64,000 bases of DNA. Origin: Neorhizobium galegae bv. officinalis (GTDB taxonomy: Bacteria > Pseudomonadota > Alphaproteobacteria > Rhizobiales > Rhizobiaceae). The stretch spans positions 248,001 to 312,000 of the forward strand of contig CCRI01000005.1 in assembly GCA_000985875.1 (NCBI GenBank). Direction: 5' to 3'. A program made the position numbers and the translations under genes. Below, one piece after another: positions 40,930 through 49,837 of the stretch (positions are counted from its first letter, which is position 1; each line of letters begins with the position of its first letter). The notes beneath the pieces were generated by a model. It saw only the letters and a program-made list of their open reading frames with translations. It searched no databases and had not been told where the DNA came from.

Positions 40930-40966
40930 AGACGCTGCGTCTAAATTGATGGTCTATTGGACCAAT
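40930..40966. promoter_or_regulatory. Divergent promoter with two palindromes
   Basis: AGACGC-T-GCGTCT (40930-40942) and ATTGG-A-CCAAT (40956-40966), the latter embedded in tggtc-n5-gacca. They lie between the LysR gene and the NmrA gene and are good LysR operator candidates. Confidence 0.55.
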
Positions 40967-41018
40967 AATGATCCATCCATATTCGGGGTGTCAAGCAAAC
41001 AAACCCGGAGAAAATCCC

Positions 41019-41888
41019 ATGACCATTCTCGTTACCGGCGCCACAGGCAATGTCGGCAGCCAAGTTATCCAACATCTGGTCGATCGCGGCGCGGATGTTC
41101 GTGCTCTTGTCCGCGATCCTTCCAAGGCCAATTTCCCCGCAGGTGTTGCTGTCGTGAAAGGCGACTTTCTCGATGTCGACACGCTGCGCATTGCCTTCGA
41201 CGGCGTATCCACCTTGTTCCTGCTGAACGCCGTGGTATCCGACGAATTCACCCAGGCTCTGATCGCGCTGAATGTTGCCCGCTCGGCCGGCATCGAGCGG
41301 ATCGTCTACCTGTCGGTCATCCACGCCGACGTCTATGTGAACGTACCGCATTTCGCGGGCAAGTTCGGCGTCGAACGGATGATCGAGCAGATGGGTTTCA
41401 AGGCTACGATCCTGCGCCCGGCCTACTTCATCCAGAACGATCTGGTGATCAAGGACGTCATCACCGGCTACGGCGTTTATTCCATGCCGGTCGGAGGCAA
41501 GGGCCTTGCCATGATCGACGTGCGCGATATTGCGGAGATCGCAGCCCTTGAACTGCTGCGCCGCGAACACGCCGCAGAGCCGTTTGCGCTCGACCGGATC
41601 AACCTTGTCGGCCCCGAGACGCTCACCGGAACGGACATCGCCGCCATCTGGTCGGACGTGCTTGCGCGCCCGATCAACTATGGCGGCAACGATACACAGG
41701 CCTTCGAGCAGAACCTCAGGCAGTTCATGCCGCCATGGATGGCCTACGACATGCGCATGATGGGCGAGCGGTTCCTGACCGACGGGATGCTGCCCGAGGA
41801 CGGCGACCTCGACCGCCTGACCACGCTCCTCGGCCGGCCGCTCCGCTCCTATCGCAACTTCGCCTCGGAAACTGCCGCCTCCGTCTGA
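41019..41888 (+). CDS. NmrA-family NAD(P)-binding protein
   Basis: A 289-residue atypical SDR of the NmrA/QOR2 type. The N-terminal TGATGNVGSQVIQHL is the dinucleotide-binding signature. GGAG lies before ATG 41019. It is followed by the AtaL-like gene, and is divergent from the LysR regulator. A redox-sensing or quinone reductase role is likely. Confidence 0.87.
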   Translation: MTILVTGATGNVGSQVIQHLVDRGADVRALVRDPSKANFPAGVAVVKGDFLDVDTLRIAFDGVSTLFLLNAVVSDEFTQALIALNVARSAGIERIVYLSVIHADVYVNVPHFAGKFGVERMIEQMGFKATILRPAYFIQNDLVIKDVITGYGVYSMPVGGKGLAMIDVRDIAEIAALELLRREHAAEPFALDRINLVGPETLTGTDIAAIWSDVLARPINYGGNDTQAFEQNLRQFMPPWMAYDMRMMGERFLTDGMLPEDGDLDRLTTLLGRPLRSYRNFASETAASV

Positions 41889-41927
41889 GGCAGGCAGTCG
41901 CACAATCCCGAACAAAGGACCGTTATC

Positions 41928-42401
41928 ATGATCTATTCGACCGCAACTGTTCCGGTGAACCCGGAGGGGGAAACGAAGCTTACTCGGGAGCAGGTCTGGA
42001 AGGGCCTGGAACTGAAGGCGCGCGATGCGCGCCTGTTCCTCCCGCCCGGCCTCTGCACGCGCTGCGATGTCGTGGAGGAAAGTGCCACCCACTTCGTCCG
42101 CGAAGCCACCATCGCCGGCTCCGACATCAGGGAAATCATCACTCTTGAGCCGCAGAGCAAGGTTACCTTCTTCCAGGCAATCGGCCCCCGCGAGGGCGCC
42201 ATCATCAATGAATTGTTCGAGGATGAAGCCGGCGCGCTGCAGCTGCGCTTCTATTGCTATCTCGGCCTGCGCGGCAAGCAGCCGAACGGCCTCGAAGAGC
42301 AGGCCGAACAGATGCAGTTCGACAGCGAAAACGGCTACAAGTCCGCCCTGCTGTCGACGCTGAAGCGCACCCGCCAACTGCTCGCACAGGGAAGGCTGTA
42401 G
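41928..42401 (+). CDS. AtaL-like (DUF1857) SRPBCC protein
   Basis: A 157-residue START/SRPBCC-fold protein (DUF1857, AtaL-like). The pattern SRDARLFLPPG-like region (here ARDARLFLPPGLC) and the helix-grip layout match. AAAGGA precedes the ATG. Co-directional with the NmrA gene, 39 bases apart. Confidence 0.78.
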   Translation: MIYSTATVPVNPEGETKLTREQVWKGLELKARDARLFLPPGLCTRCDVVEESATHFVREATIAGSDIREIITLEPQSKVTFFQAIGPREGAIINELFEDEAGALQLRFYCYLGLRGKQPNGLEEQAEQMQFDSENGYKSALLSTLKRTRQLLAQGRL

Positions 42402-42471
42402 TCGTCAAAAGATACAAACAGCAGGGCCGCCCCTTGGCGAGGCGGTTTGCGTGGCCCACCGTCACCGAAAT

Positions 42472-43314
42472 TCAGCTGGGAAAATCGGCCGAAAGGCTGA
42501 TGTCCTCCCAGAGTTCGATCTGGGCAAGCCGCTCCTTCAGCTTCTGGGTGACGGCGTTATAGCAGATGGCGCCCAGGACCAGGTGGCGGGGCGCCTGATC
42601 CGCCTCGGTTGCTGCGATCATCGCCTCGCCGGCGCGTACCGGATCACCTGGCTGGCGACCGCTGTAACCGGATGTCGCCCCCATGCGGGCGGCGGCGGTC
42701 TCGGCATAGTCGGCGATCCTGCTCGGCGTCTGCTTCAGCGAGCGGCCGGCCCAGTCGGTGCGGAACGGGCCGGGCTCCACGCAGGTGACCTTGATGCCGA
42801 GCGGAGCGCCTTCGAGGCTGAGCGCATCGGAAAAACCTTCGACCGCATGTTTGCTCGCCGAGTAATAGCCGGAACTCGGAAGGCCCATGAAACCCGCCAT
42901 CGAGGTGATGTTGAGGATGTGACCCTTGCGGCGGGCACGCATGCCCGGCAGGACGGCGCGGGTCATGGCGAACAGGCCGAAGACGTTGGCATCGAACATG
43001 GCGCGGATCTCATCCTTCTCGCCTTCCTCGATCGATGCCTGATAACCGTAGCCGGCATTGTTGACCAGCACGTCGATGCGGCCGAACGTCTGTTCGGCGG
43101 CCGAAACCGCGTCAGAAATCTGCTTCATGTCCGTCACGTCGAGATCGAGCACCAGGACATGATCCTTGCCTTCGGCCAGATCGGCGACCCGACCCTTGCC
43201 GCGGGCGGTCACCACGGTCGGCCAGCCGCGCTCGATCGTCAGCTTGGCGAGTTCGCGGCCAAAGCCGGTGGAGCAGCCGGTAATGAACCAGACGGGGAAT
43301 TGTGCATCGGTCAT
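42472..43314 (-). CDS. SDR-family oxidoreductase
   Basis: A 280-residue classical SDR with TGCSTGFGRELA (cofactor site), NNAGYG, and the catalytic SGYYSASKHA (Tyr-x-x-x-Lys). Its start is ATG 43314. It lies between the AtaL gene and the murA terminator, on the opposite strand to the NmrA-AtaL pair. Confidence 0.92.
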   Translation of the reverse strand: MTDAQFPVWFITGCSTGFGRELAKLTIERGWPTVVTARGKGRVADLAEGKDHVLVLDLDVTDMKQISDAVSAAEQTFGRIDVLVNNAGYGYQASIEEGEKDEIRAMFDANVFGLFAMTRAVLPGMRARRKGHILNITSMAGFMGLPSSGYYSASKHAVEGFSDALSLEGAPLGIKVTCVEPGPFRTDWAGRSLKQTPSRIADYAETAAARMGATSGYSGRQPGDPVRAGEAMIAATEADQAPRHLVLGAICYNAVTQKLKERLAQIELWEDISLSADFPS

Positions 43315-43389
43315 GGGAAAATCTCCGTGGAGTGCCGGATCAAATAATATGAGGCGGGAAAGGATGGACGTCTCAAAGAGATAGAAACG

Positions 43390-43430
43390 CAAAAAAGGAC
43401 GGCAAGGCCAACGCCCTGCCGTCCTTTGCA
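43390..43430 (-). terminator. Rho-independent terminator after murA
   Basis: On the minus strand, a GC-rich stem (ggacggcagg-type arms with a short loop) is followed by TTTTTT. It lies 24 bases beyond the murA stop. Confidence 0.85.
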
Positions 43431-43453
43431 AAATATCTAACCCTGCGGATCGA

Positions 43454-44746
43454 TCAGTCGCTGACGCGTTCAACCACCGCGCCGCAGCGGGTGAGCTTTT
43501 CTTCCAGCCGCTCGAAACCGCGGTCGAGGTGATAGACACGGCTGACCATGGTTTCGCCTTCGGCGGCAAGGCCGGCGATGACCAGCGATACGGAAGCGCG
43601 CAAATCGGTCGCCATGACCGGCGCCCCCTTCAGCCGCGGCACGCCTTCGACCCGGGCCTTCTGCCCGGAGAGCGAGATCCTGGCGCCGAGGCGGGCGAGT
43701 TCCTGAACGTGCATGAAGCGGTTCTCGAAAATGGTCTCGGTAATGTTCGAGACGCCGGAAGACCGGGTCATCAACGCCATGAACTGCGCCTGCAGGTCGG
43801 TCGGGAACCCCGGGAACGGCTCGGTGGTGATGTCGACCGGCTGGATGCCGTTGCCGTTGCGCACGACGCGTAGCCCGCTTTCCGTCTCGGTAATCTGGGC
43901 GCCGGCCAGACGCAGCGTGTCGAGAGCATTGTCGAGCAGCGACGCTTCGGTGCCCTCGAGCACGACGTCGCCGCCGGCCATCGCAACCGCCATGGCATAG
44001 GTGCCGGTCTCGATGCGATCCGGCAGGACCCGGTGGCGCGCGCCTGAAAGCGAGGTGACCCCATCGATGGTGATCGTCCTTGTGCCGGCGCCGGAAATCT
44101 TGGCGCCCATGGCGGTCAGGCATTTTGCGAGATCGACGACCTCCGGCTCACGTGCTGCGTTTTCGATCACCGTCGTGCCGCGGGCGAGCGTCGCCGCCAT
44201 CATCATCACGTGCGTCGCGCCGACCGACACTTTCGGGAAGACGTATCGGGCGCCAATCAGGCCGCCCTTCGGCGCTGTGGCGTTCACATAACCGCCATCG
44301 ACCTCCAGGGTAGCGCCGAGCGCCTGCAAGCCTTCGAGGAAGAGATCGACCGGACGCGTGCCGATGGCGCAGCCGCCCGGCAGCGAAACGCGCGCCTGGC
44401 CTTCGCGCGCGAGCAGAGGCCCGATGACCCAGAAGCTCGCCCGCATCTTGGAGACCAGCTCATAGGGAGCGGTGGTATCGACGATGGTGCGGCAGGTGAA
44501 GTTGATGGTGCGGGAATAACTCTCTTCCTGACGCTCGCGGCGGCCATTGACGGCGACATCGACGCCATGATTGCCGAGGATGCGCAGGAGCTGCTCCACG
44601 TCGGCCAGATGCGGCACGTTTTCGAGCGTCAGCGTATCGCTCGTCAGAAGGGAGGCGATCATCAGCGGCAGAGCGGCATTTTTCGCTCCCGAGATCGGAA
44701 TGGTGCCCTTGAGTTCGTTGCCGCCCACAATTCTGATGCGATCCAT
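43454..44746 (-). CDS. murA: UDP-N-acetylglucosamine 1-carboxyvinyltransferase
   Basis: A 430-residue enzyme that transfers enolpyruvate from PEP to UDP-GlcNAc, the first committed step of peptidoglycan synthesis. Lys22 (SGAKNA) and the catalytic Cys126 in [15 protein letters not shown] are present, so it should be fosfomycin-sensitive (inference). I start at MDRIRIVGG. It ends in a terminator. Confidence 0.96.
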   Translation of the reverse strand: MDRIRIVGGNELKGTIPISGAKNAALPLMIASLLTSDTLTLENVPHLADVEQLLRILGNHGVDVAVNGRRERQEESYSRTINFTCRTIVDTTAPYELVSKMRASFWVIGPLLAREGQARVSLPGGCAIGTRPVDLFLEGLQALGATLEVDGGYVNATAPKGGLIGARYVFPKVSVGATHVMMMAATLARGTTVIENAAREPEVVDLAKCLTAMGAKISGAGTRTITIDGVTSLSGARHRVLPDRIETGTYAMAVAMAGGDVVLEGTEASLLDNALDTLRLAGAQITETESGLRVVRNGNGIQPVDITTEPFPGFPTDLQAQFMALMTRSSGVSNITETIFENRFMHVQELARLGARISLSGQKARVEGVPRLKGAPVMATDLRASVSLVIAGLAAEGETMVSRVYHLDRGFERLEEKLTRCGAVVERVSD

Positions 44747-44858
44747 AAGTTGTAACTCTTCCTTCTGAGCGCGAAAGGAGGCGTCCTTAGACGAAATCCG
44801 CCGCTGCTTCAATGATTGCTGAAATGGCCTACCCGAATAGCCCGTCTCGCCGCATAAG

Positions 44859-45110
44859 CTACGATGATTCGTCCGTTTTTGCGGCAGGCAGTCCCTGTTT
44901 TGCAGCGGGAAGACCCTGGGTCGGATCCTCCTCGCCGGCCCGGCGAGCCCGCGCCTGGGTCTTGCGGCGCATCAGATTCTCGCGGAGTTTGGCCGCAGCC
45001 TTTGCCTTGCGCTGCGCCTCCCGCGCCGCGGCCGCCTTGCGGTGCCGGTCGCCGCGGCCTTCGCCGATATCCATATCTTCCGAAGCGTGCCGTTCTTCAT
45101 CATTCACCAT
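44859..45110 (-). CDS. Small charged protein, unknown
   Basis: An 83-residue Arg/Lys/Ala-rich hydrophilic protein with a helical [21 protein letters not shown] segment. GGAGAG precedes ATG 45110. I do not recognise a family. It lies between murA and tRNA-Thr. Confidence 0.6.
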   Translation of the reverse strand: MVNDEERHASEDMDIGEGRGDRHRKAAAAREAQRKAKAAAKLRENLMRRKTQARARRAGEEDPTQGLPAAKQGLPAAKTDESS

Positions 45111-45262
45111 GGCTCTCCATACCCAAAAAGCGAGCTTCTTGAAAGCGGAGGCGACGTTTTCCCCACTCGTTGGCAAAGAACTTGAAATTTGCGGCTTGCG
45201 CTGCCGGTGAACCTATGGCAATAGGCCGCTGCCGACGACGCGGGTCTTTCGCGCCGGCTGAC

Positions 45263-45337
45263 GCTGCTATAGCTCAGGGGTAGAGCACTCCCTTGGTAAG
45301 GGAGAGGCCGAGAGTTCAAATCTCTCTAGCAGCACCA
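45263..45337 (+). tRNA. tRNA-Thr (GGT)
   Basis: A complete cloverleaf (acceptor GCTGCTA/TAGCAGC) with encoded CCA. The anticodon loop TTGGTAA gives GGT. Its 3' end faces the 45.6-54.4 kb region. Confidence 0.95.
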
Positions 45338-45593
45338 TTTCCCGTTCGAAGTGCGCTTCGTTCCTTCTCCAGGTAACTTAAGTCTTTTCAGCGATACCTC
45401 GCTTCGATCGAGGCGCCGCCTCGAATTGCAGCACGCGCCGGGCGCCCTCCAGTGGGAACTTCTTGCAGTTTCTCATCCTCCCTTCCTTCTAATAAAGCAT
45501 AATCTCAAGGGTAAGGCCCGGTGACGGAACTTGTTATGCTGCCGTTCATTTTTGTTCTGCTAATTTGGCTTATTACGTTGCTGGAGAGAACAG

Positions 45594-45977
45594 ATGAAAA
45601 CGAAACAACTCCGATTGCTGGCCGGCATATCGGCCTTGCTTGTCGGCATCGCCATTCAAACTGTGCCTGCTACCGCCCAAGGCTTCGAATTTGAGTTCGG
45701 AGAACGTGGCATGCGGATCGAGCGCCCGGGCTACGATGATCGGCGGTACGATCGACGGTATGACCGGCGATACGAGCGCCGCGACGAGCGCCGCTATGAT
45801 CGCGGCTGTAGCCCGCGTGCAGCTTTGGCCGCCGCCTCACGACATCTCGACGACCCGTACATCAGCGCGACGAACCGCAATTATTACTCTATTGCCGGTT
45901 ACGGAAAGCGTGGCGGAGCCCGTGGCCGTCCCGACTCTGTCTATATTTCCCGAGCGCCTGGCTGCCAGCGCTTATAA
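45594..45977 (+). CDS. Secreted Arg/Tyr-rich protein, unknown
   Basis: A 127-residue exported protein with a Sec signal (MKTKQLRLLAGISALLVGIAIQ...ATAQG). A tandem RYDRR-type run (RRYDRRYDRRYERRDERRYDR) covers residues 49-69, reflected in a DNA tandem repeat. The C-terminal half is conserved-looking (LDDPYISATNRNYYSIAGYG). GGAGAG precedes ATG. Function unknown. Confidence 0.75.
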   Translation: MKTKQLRLLAGISALLVGIAIQTVPATAQGFEFEFGERGMRIERPGYDDRRYDRRYDRRYERRDERRYDRGCSPRAALAAASRHLDDPYISATNRNYYSIAGYGKRGGARGRPDSVYISRAPGCQRL

Positions 45978-46468
45978 TAAAACCGCCACTAGGATGGCCA
46001 GCCGAAGCTTCCGACTCGTGACCGAGCCTCGTTGGTAGGGGTGTCGCCAATCAAGCGACACCCGGGCCATTGTGTGGCTGGGTTGCCACCCGTGGTGACG
46101 AGAGTATCCTTGGGATGCGCGGAGGCTGTGTCGCTTCACTAAGCCAAACGAGAAGCTTGCTGCTTGGTCTTTTACGGCGTCGCAGCACCGTGACCCTGCT
46201 TGAGGTTGCGCCGACGCTTGCAACCGTCCACGGCTGATCAACTGAACCAGCTTGTGCGGCCCTTTTCTGCGCCTCCTATCATTTCAGACGAATTGGCCGA
46301 ATTGGTACAAGGCCGTGTTTCCGCCAATTGCAGCGAATGAAGCGCGCCTAGGGCGCGCATGCAACTGCCATGCAGAATCGTACCGAGCGTGGTTGGCAAA
46401 GTGGGTGCCAAGCGTTTAATACGCCCAAGATGTGAAACTTTCGTCCGGTGCGACGAGCGGGAGCCCAA
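45978..46468. other. Gap of 491 bases, no gene seen
   Basis: Between the secreted-protein gene and the ABC exporter. No supported gene, repeat or RNA. It likely holds the promoter of the exporter. Confidence 0.5.
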
Positions 46469-48250
46469 TTGAACGCCAAGAAGAACCATCTGGATTCAGG
46501 CACTGTCACTAGCGTTCTGAAACGGGTGATCGCCGAAAACGGCAGAGACCACATCCGCGGTTACGCGTTTGCTATCTTCTGTCTCATCGCGACAGCCATG
46601 TCCACCGCCTTTACGGCGTGGATCATGGAGTCCGTTATCAACGAGGCATTTGCGAACAAGCGGGCTGACATGGTCCTGGTGATCTGCTTTGCGATATTTG
46701 CGGCCTTCGTGGTTCGCGGGCTGGCGACCTACGGGCAAGCGGTCACGCTATCCAAGATTGGCAACAATATCGTTGCCCGTTACCAGCAGCGTCTTTATTC
46801 GCATCTCATGAAGCTCTCGGTCGGCTTTTTCGCGGAATCGCGCTCAGCCCGCCTCGCAGGGCAAGTCAACCAGAATATCGGTGGCATAAAAGACGTTCTC
46901 AACCTCGTGGTCACCTCGACCGCGCGCGATCTGCTGACGCTTGTGTCGTTGATCGTCGTGATGGTTTTGAAGGACTGGGTTCTCTCGCTGATCGTATTCG
47001 CCGTGGCACCACCACTTATTCTTGCGATCCGTTACCTATCGCAGAGGCTGCGCAGCGTCACGCGCGAAGCCGTCGAGGTGAGCAGCAAAGTGCTGGGCGC
47101 CATGCAGGAAACCATCCAGGGCATCACGGTCGTCAAGGCATTTACAATGGAACAGCAGCTGGAACAGAAGGTCCAGCGCATTATCGAAACGTCCGAAAGA
47201 CAAAGCAACCGGATTGCCCGCCTGTCCGAACGCACCGCGCCCCTTACTGAGACATTTGCAGGCGTGGCGATCTCCAGCGTGATCGGCTACGCCGCCTTTC
47301 GTTCAATCTATGATGATGTTGCCCCCGGCGCTTTCTTCGCTTTCATCACAGCACTATTGATGGCCTACGACCCAGCCCGCCGGCTTGCCCGGATGCAGGT
47401 TCAGATCGAAAGAGCCGTCGTTAATGCCAGAATGATCTACAGCTTGCTCGACATGCAGCCGCTACAACGGGAAAATCCAAACGCACCCGACCTTGTCGTC
47501 ACCAATGCGCAGATCGAACTGAAGGATGTCATGTTCGCCTACGGAAACGGTGCACCCATCTTGCGGGGTGTGAACCTCATGGCAGAAGGCGGCAAGACAA
47601 CCGCTCTGGTCGGCCCGTCGGGGGCGGGCAAATCGACGATCATATCACTGATCCCTCGTTTTTATGATCCGGCCGAAGGCCAGATCCTGATTGACGGACA
47701 GGACATAGCCCATGTGACCAAGGCGTCGCTGCGGCATAGCCTCGCCTATGTCACGCAGCAACCCTATCTGTTCGAAGGAACGATCCGCGACAATATCCGG
47801 TATGGACGGCCCGAAGCGACCGATGCCGAAGTCGAGGAAGCCGCCCGACTTGCCCATGCCCACGACTTCATACTCATGCAGCCGGCGGGTTACGAAACGC
47901 CGGTCGGCGAACACGGCATGACCCTCTCCGGCGGTCAGCGGCAGCGTCTGTCGATCGCGCGCGCACTCGTGCGCAACGCACCGATCCTCCTTCTCGACGA
48001 AGCCACCTCCGCGCTCGACAACGAATCCGAAGCCGCCGTGCAAAGGGCACTCGATTCCGCCATGCACGGGCGGACCGTCGTCGTCATCGCCCATCGCCTG
48101 TCTACAATCGTCAATGCCGACAAGATCATCGTCATGCATGAAGGCCGGGCAGTCGAAGAAGGAACACATGAGGAACTTGCGACACGGACAGATGGCCTTT
48201 ACGCTCGTCTGAACAATCTCCAATCACCTGAAAAGGTTGAGCTGGAATGA
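46469..48250 (+). CDS. ABC exporter, MsbA-like
   Basis: A 593-residue half-transporter fusing six membrane segments with one nucleotide-binding domain. Walker A is GPSGAGKST, the signature is [15 protein letters not shown], and Walker B is ILLLDEATSALD. TTG 46469 with GGGAG five bases before it is my start; a GTG at 46448 is possible. Likely exports a lipid-linked glycan or lipid. It is followed by glycosyltransferases. Confidence 0.9.
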   Translation: MNAKKNHLDSGTVTSVLKRVIAENGRDHIRGYAFAIFCLIATAMSTAFTAWIMESVINEAFANKRADMVLVICFAIFAAFVVRGLATYGQAVTLSKIGNNIVARYQQRLYSHLMKLSVGFFAESRSARLAGQVNQNIGGIKDVLNLVVTSTARDLLTLVSLIVVMVLKDWVLSLIVFAVAPPLILAIRYLSQRLRSVTREAVEVSSKVLGAMQETIQGITVVKAFTMEQQLEQKVQRIIETSERQSNRIARLSERTAPLTETFAGVAISSVIGYAAFRSIYDDVAPGAFFAFITALLMAYDPARRLARMQVQIERAVVNARMIYSLLDMQPLQRENPNAPDLVVTNAQIELKDVMFAYGNGAPILRGVNLMAEGGKTTALVGPSGAGKSTIISLIPRFYDPAEGQILIDGQDIAHVTKASLRHSLAYVTQQPYLFEGTIRDNIRYGRPEATDAEVEEAARLAHAHDFILMQPAGYETPVGEHGMTLSGGQRQRLSIARALVRNAPILLLDEATSALDNESEAAVQRALDSAMHGRTVVVIAHRLSTIVNADKIIVMHEGRAVEEGTHEELATRTDGLYARLNNLQSPEKVELE

Positions 48251-48482
48251 GATGCAGGACGCTATCAGACGCGAGTAACGATGAATTCTGAAGCTCCAGT
48301 GCCTCGAGCGACTTAGATCCAGATATAAAGGTTCTTGCGACCGGACTTTGTCCCTGTGCTGGAACAATAATATCTTGATGTCTGCCCAACAAAATTTGTA
48401 CGCAGCTGCATGAACGAGAATTCATTGGGCCGATCTGATGCCTCTTCGACCTAGGCCCGGCCCTCCAACAGAGCAAGACCCC

Positions 48483-49730
48483 ATGAGCGACGCAAGCGCG
48501 CGCCAAAAGCTGCTGATTGTAGAACGCAAACTCGTCCACAATCGCGGACACCACCATACACAAATTGCCGCGTTGCGTCGGTACTTCCCGCATCACGAGA
48601 CAATTATCGTGGCTGGGGAAGCCTATGACGGATTCCTGGGAACAGCGGCGGGAAAGCTAACCAACAGGGCGATCAAGCTTGCAAAACTGCGATCGCGTTT
48701 GCTCTACGGAAATGCCTTCGAGCAAATGGCTTCCGTATTCGGCGTCCTTAAAGCCAAGCATTCGCTCAAGCTGCCTTGTTCCGCCTTCGGTAGGCAACTG
48801 GCAGAGATATGCCGTAGCCTTGGTGTGGGTGCAAACGATCTCATCGTTATACCGACGGCAGACTTGGACACCCTCGAGTCAGCGGTTGAGCTGAGCGCTG
48901 TATTGGCAGGTGAAACACCCAGAATTTGCCTCCGCTTCCTGAATTCCGAGTTGGGGGACCGAAACGAAAAGATTCGGTCGAGGCGGCTGAGCGCGATCCT
49001 TGCAAAACTTCCGGCGAACGTTCTGCTGTTCAGCGAGACCGAGGAACTGGCGGCCTATTTTCAGGCGACTTTCGGCATGACCGTCGAAGGGGGGCTTTAT
49101 CTCCCCTGCAGCATGCCAGTCGCACTACCTCCACGCCCCAAGATGAATGATAGCGGTAGCTTCCGCGTGGGAATATTCGGAGAACCCCGCCCCGAAAAGG
49201 GTAGCGCGCGGATCGCAGATATCGTCGCGGCCGTTGCTGAGCTGGCTCAGAGCGGATCCGTCGGCGCAATAGATTTCGCCATCCAAGGCTCGATGGCGGA
49301 CTTCAGTGAAGGCGGCGTCTATGGGGGCCTGCAAAATTTCAACGGTAGCGGAGGAAATGTTACCGTTTCTCCACAAGGCAACCGTATATCGCCACAAGAA
49401 TTCGAGCAGCTGTTTCAGTCGACAGATGCGATCCTATTGCCTTATGAGGCGGCGACCTATGGTCTCCAAGGATCCGGTGTCGTTCAAGACGCCGTCGCGG
49501 CCTGTAAGCCCATCATCTATGCCCAGGGGATGTCGATGAAGGCGTTTCTTTCGTTCGGAAATGCCTTGCCCGCGACGACCAATCAAGATTTCGCTAAAGC
49601 GGTTTTACGAATCGCAGCCGATCCATCACGTTTTGAGCTGGGCACCGAGCGCGCGGCCGGGTATTTCCAGGATGTTCTTCTCAACAATCCGATTTTGCGC
49701 GTCTTGGATACACCGATGCATGACCAGTAG
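48483..49730 (+). CDS. Glycosyltransferase, GT4-like
   Basis: A 415-residue protein with two Rossmann-like halves and a C-terminal part (GSGVVQDAVAACKPIIYAQG) typical of GT-B enzymes. The donor EX7E motif is weak. It lies after the ABC exporter. ATG 48483 is chosen; the ribosome site is weak. Confidence 0.68.
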   Translation: MSDASARQKLLIVERKLVHNRGHHHTQIAALRRYFPHHETIIVAGEAYDGFLGTAAGKLTNRAIKLAKLRSRLLYGNAFEQMASVFGVLKAKHSLKLPCSAFGRQLAEICRSLGVGANDLIVIPTADLDTLESAVELSAVLAGETPRICLRFLNSELGDRNEKIRSRRLSAILAKLPANVLLFSETEELAAYFQATFGMTVEGGLYLPCSMPVALPPRPKMNDSGSFRVGIFGEPRPEKGSARIADIVAAVAELAQSGSVGAIDFAIQGSMADFSEGGVYGGLQNFNGSGGNVTVSPQGNRISPQEFEQLFQSTDAILLPYEAATYGLQGSGVVQDAVAACKPIIYAQGMSMKAFLSFGNALPATTNQDFAKAVLRIAADPSRFELGTERAAGYFQDVLLNNPILRVLDTPMHDQ

Positions 49731-49837
49731 CGGGCTTCATAAGCAAGCACGGGCAAGCCGGTCAGCACTTTCAAAGCACAAACATGCCGCTATCGGTCCA
49801 GAACCGCGCGGAGCGGCTCCAATGGTGCCGATGTCAA

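Noticed and set aside
45594..45977. CRISPR-like array from the short repeats
   Set aside because: The repeats are codon-level within one reading frame, without spacers.
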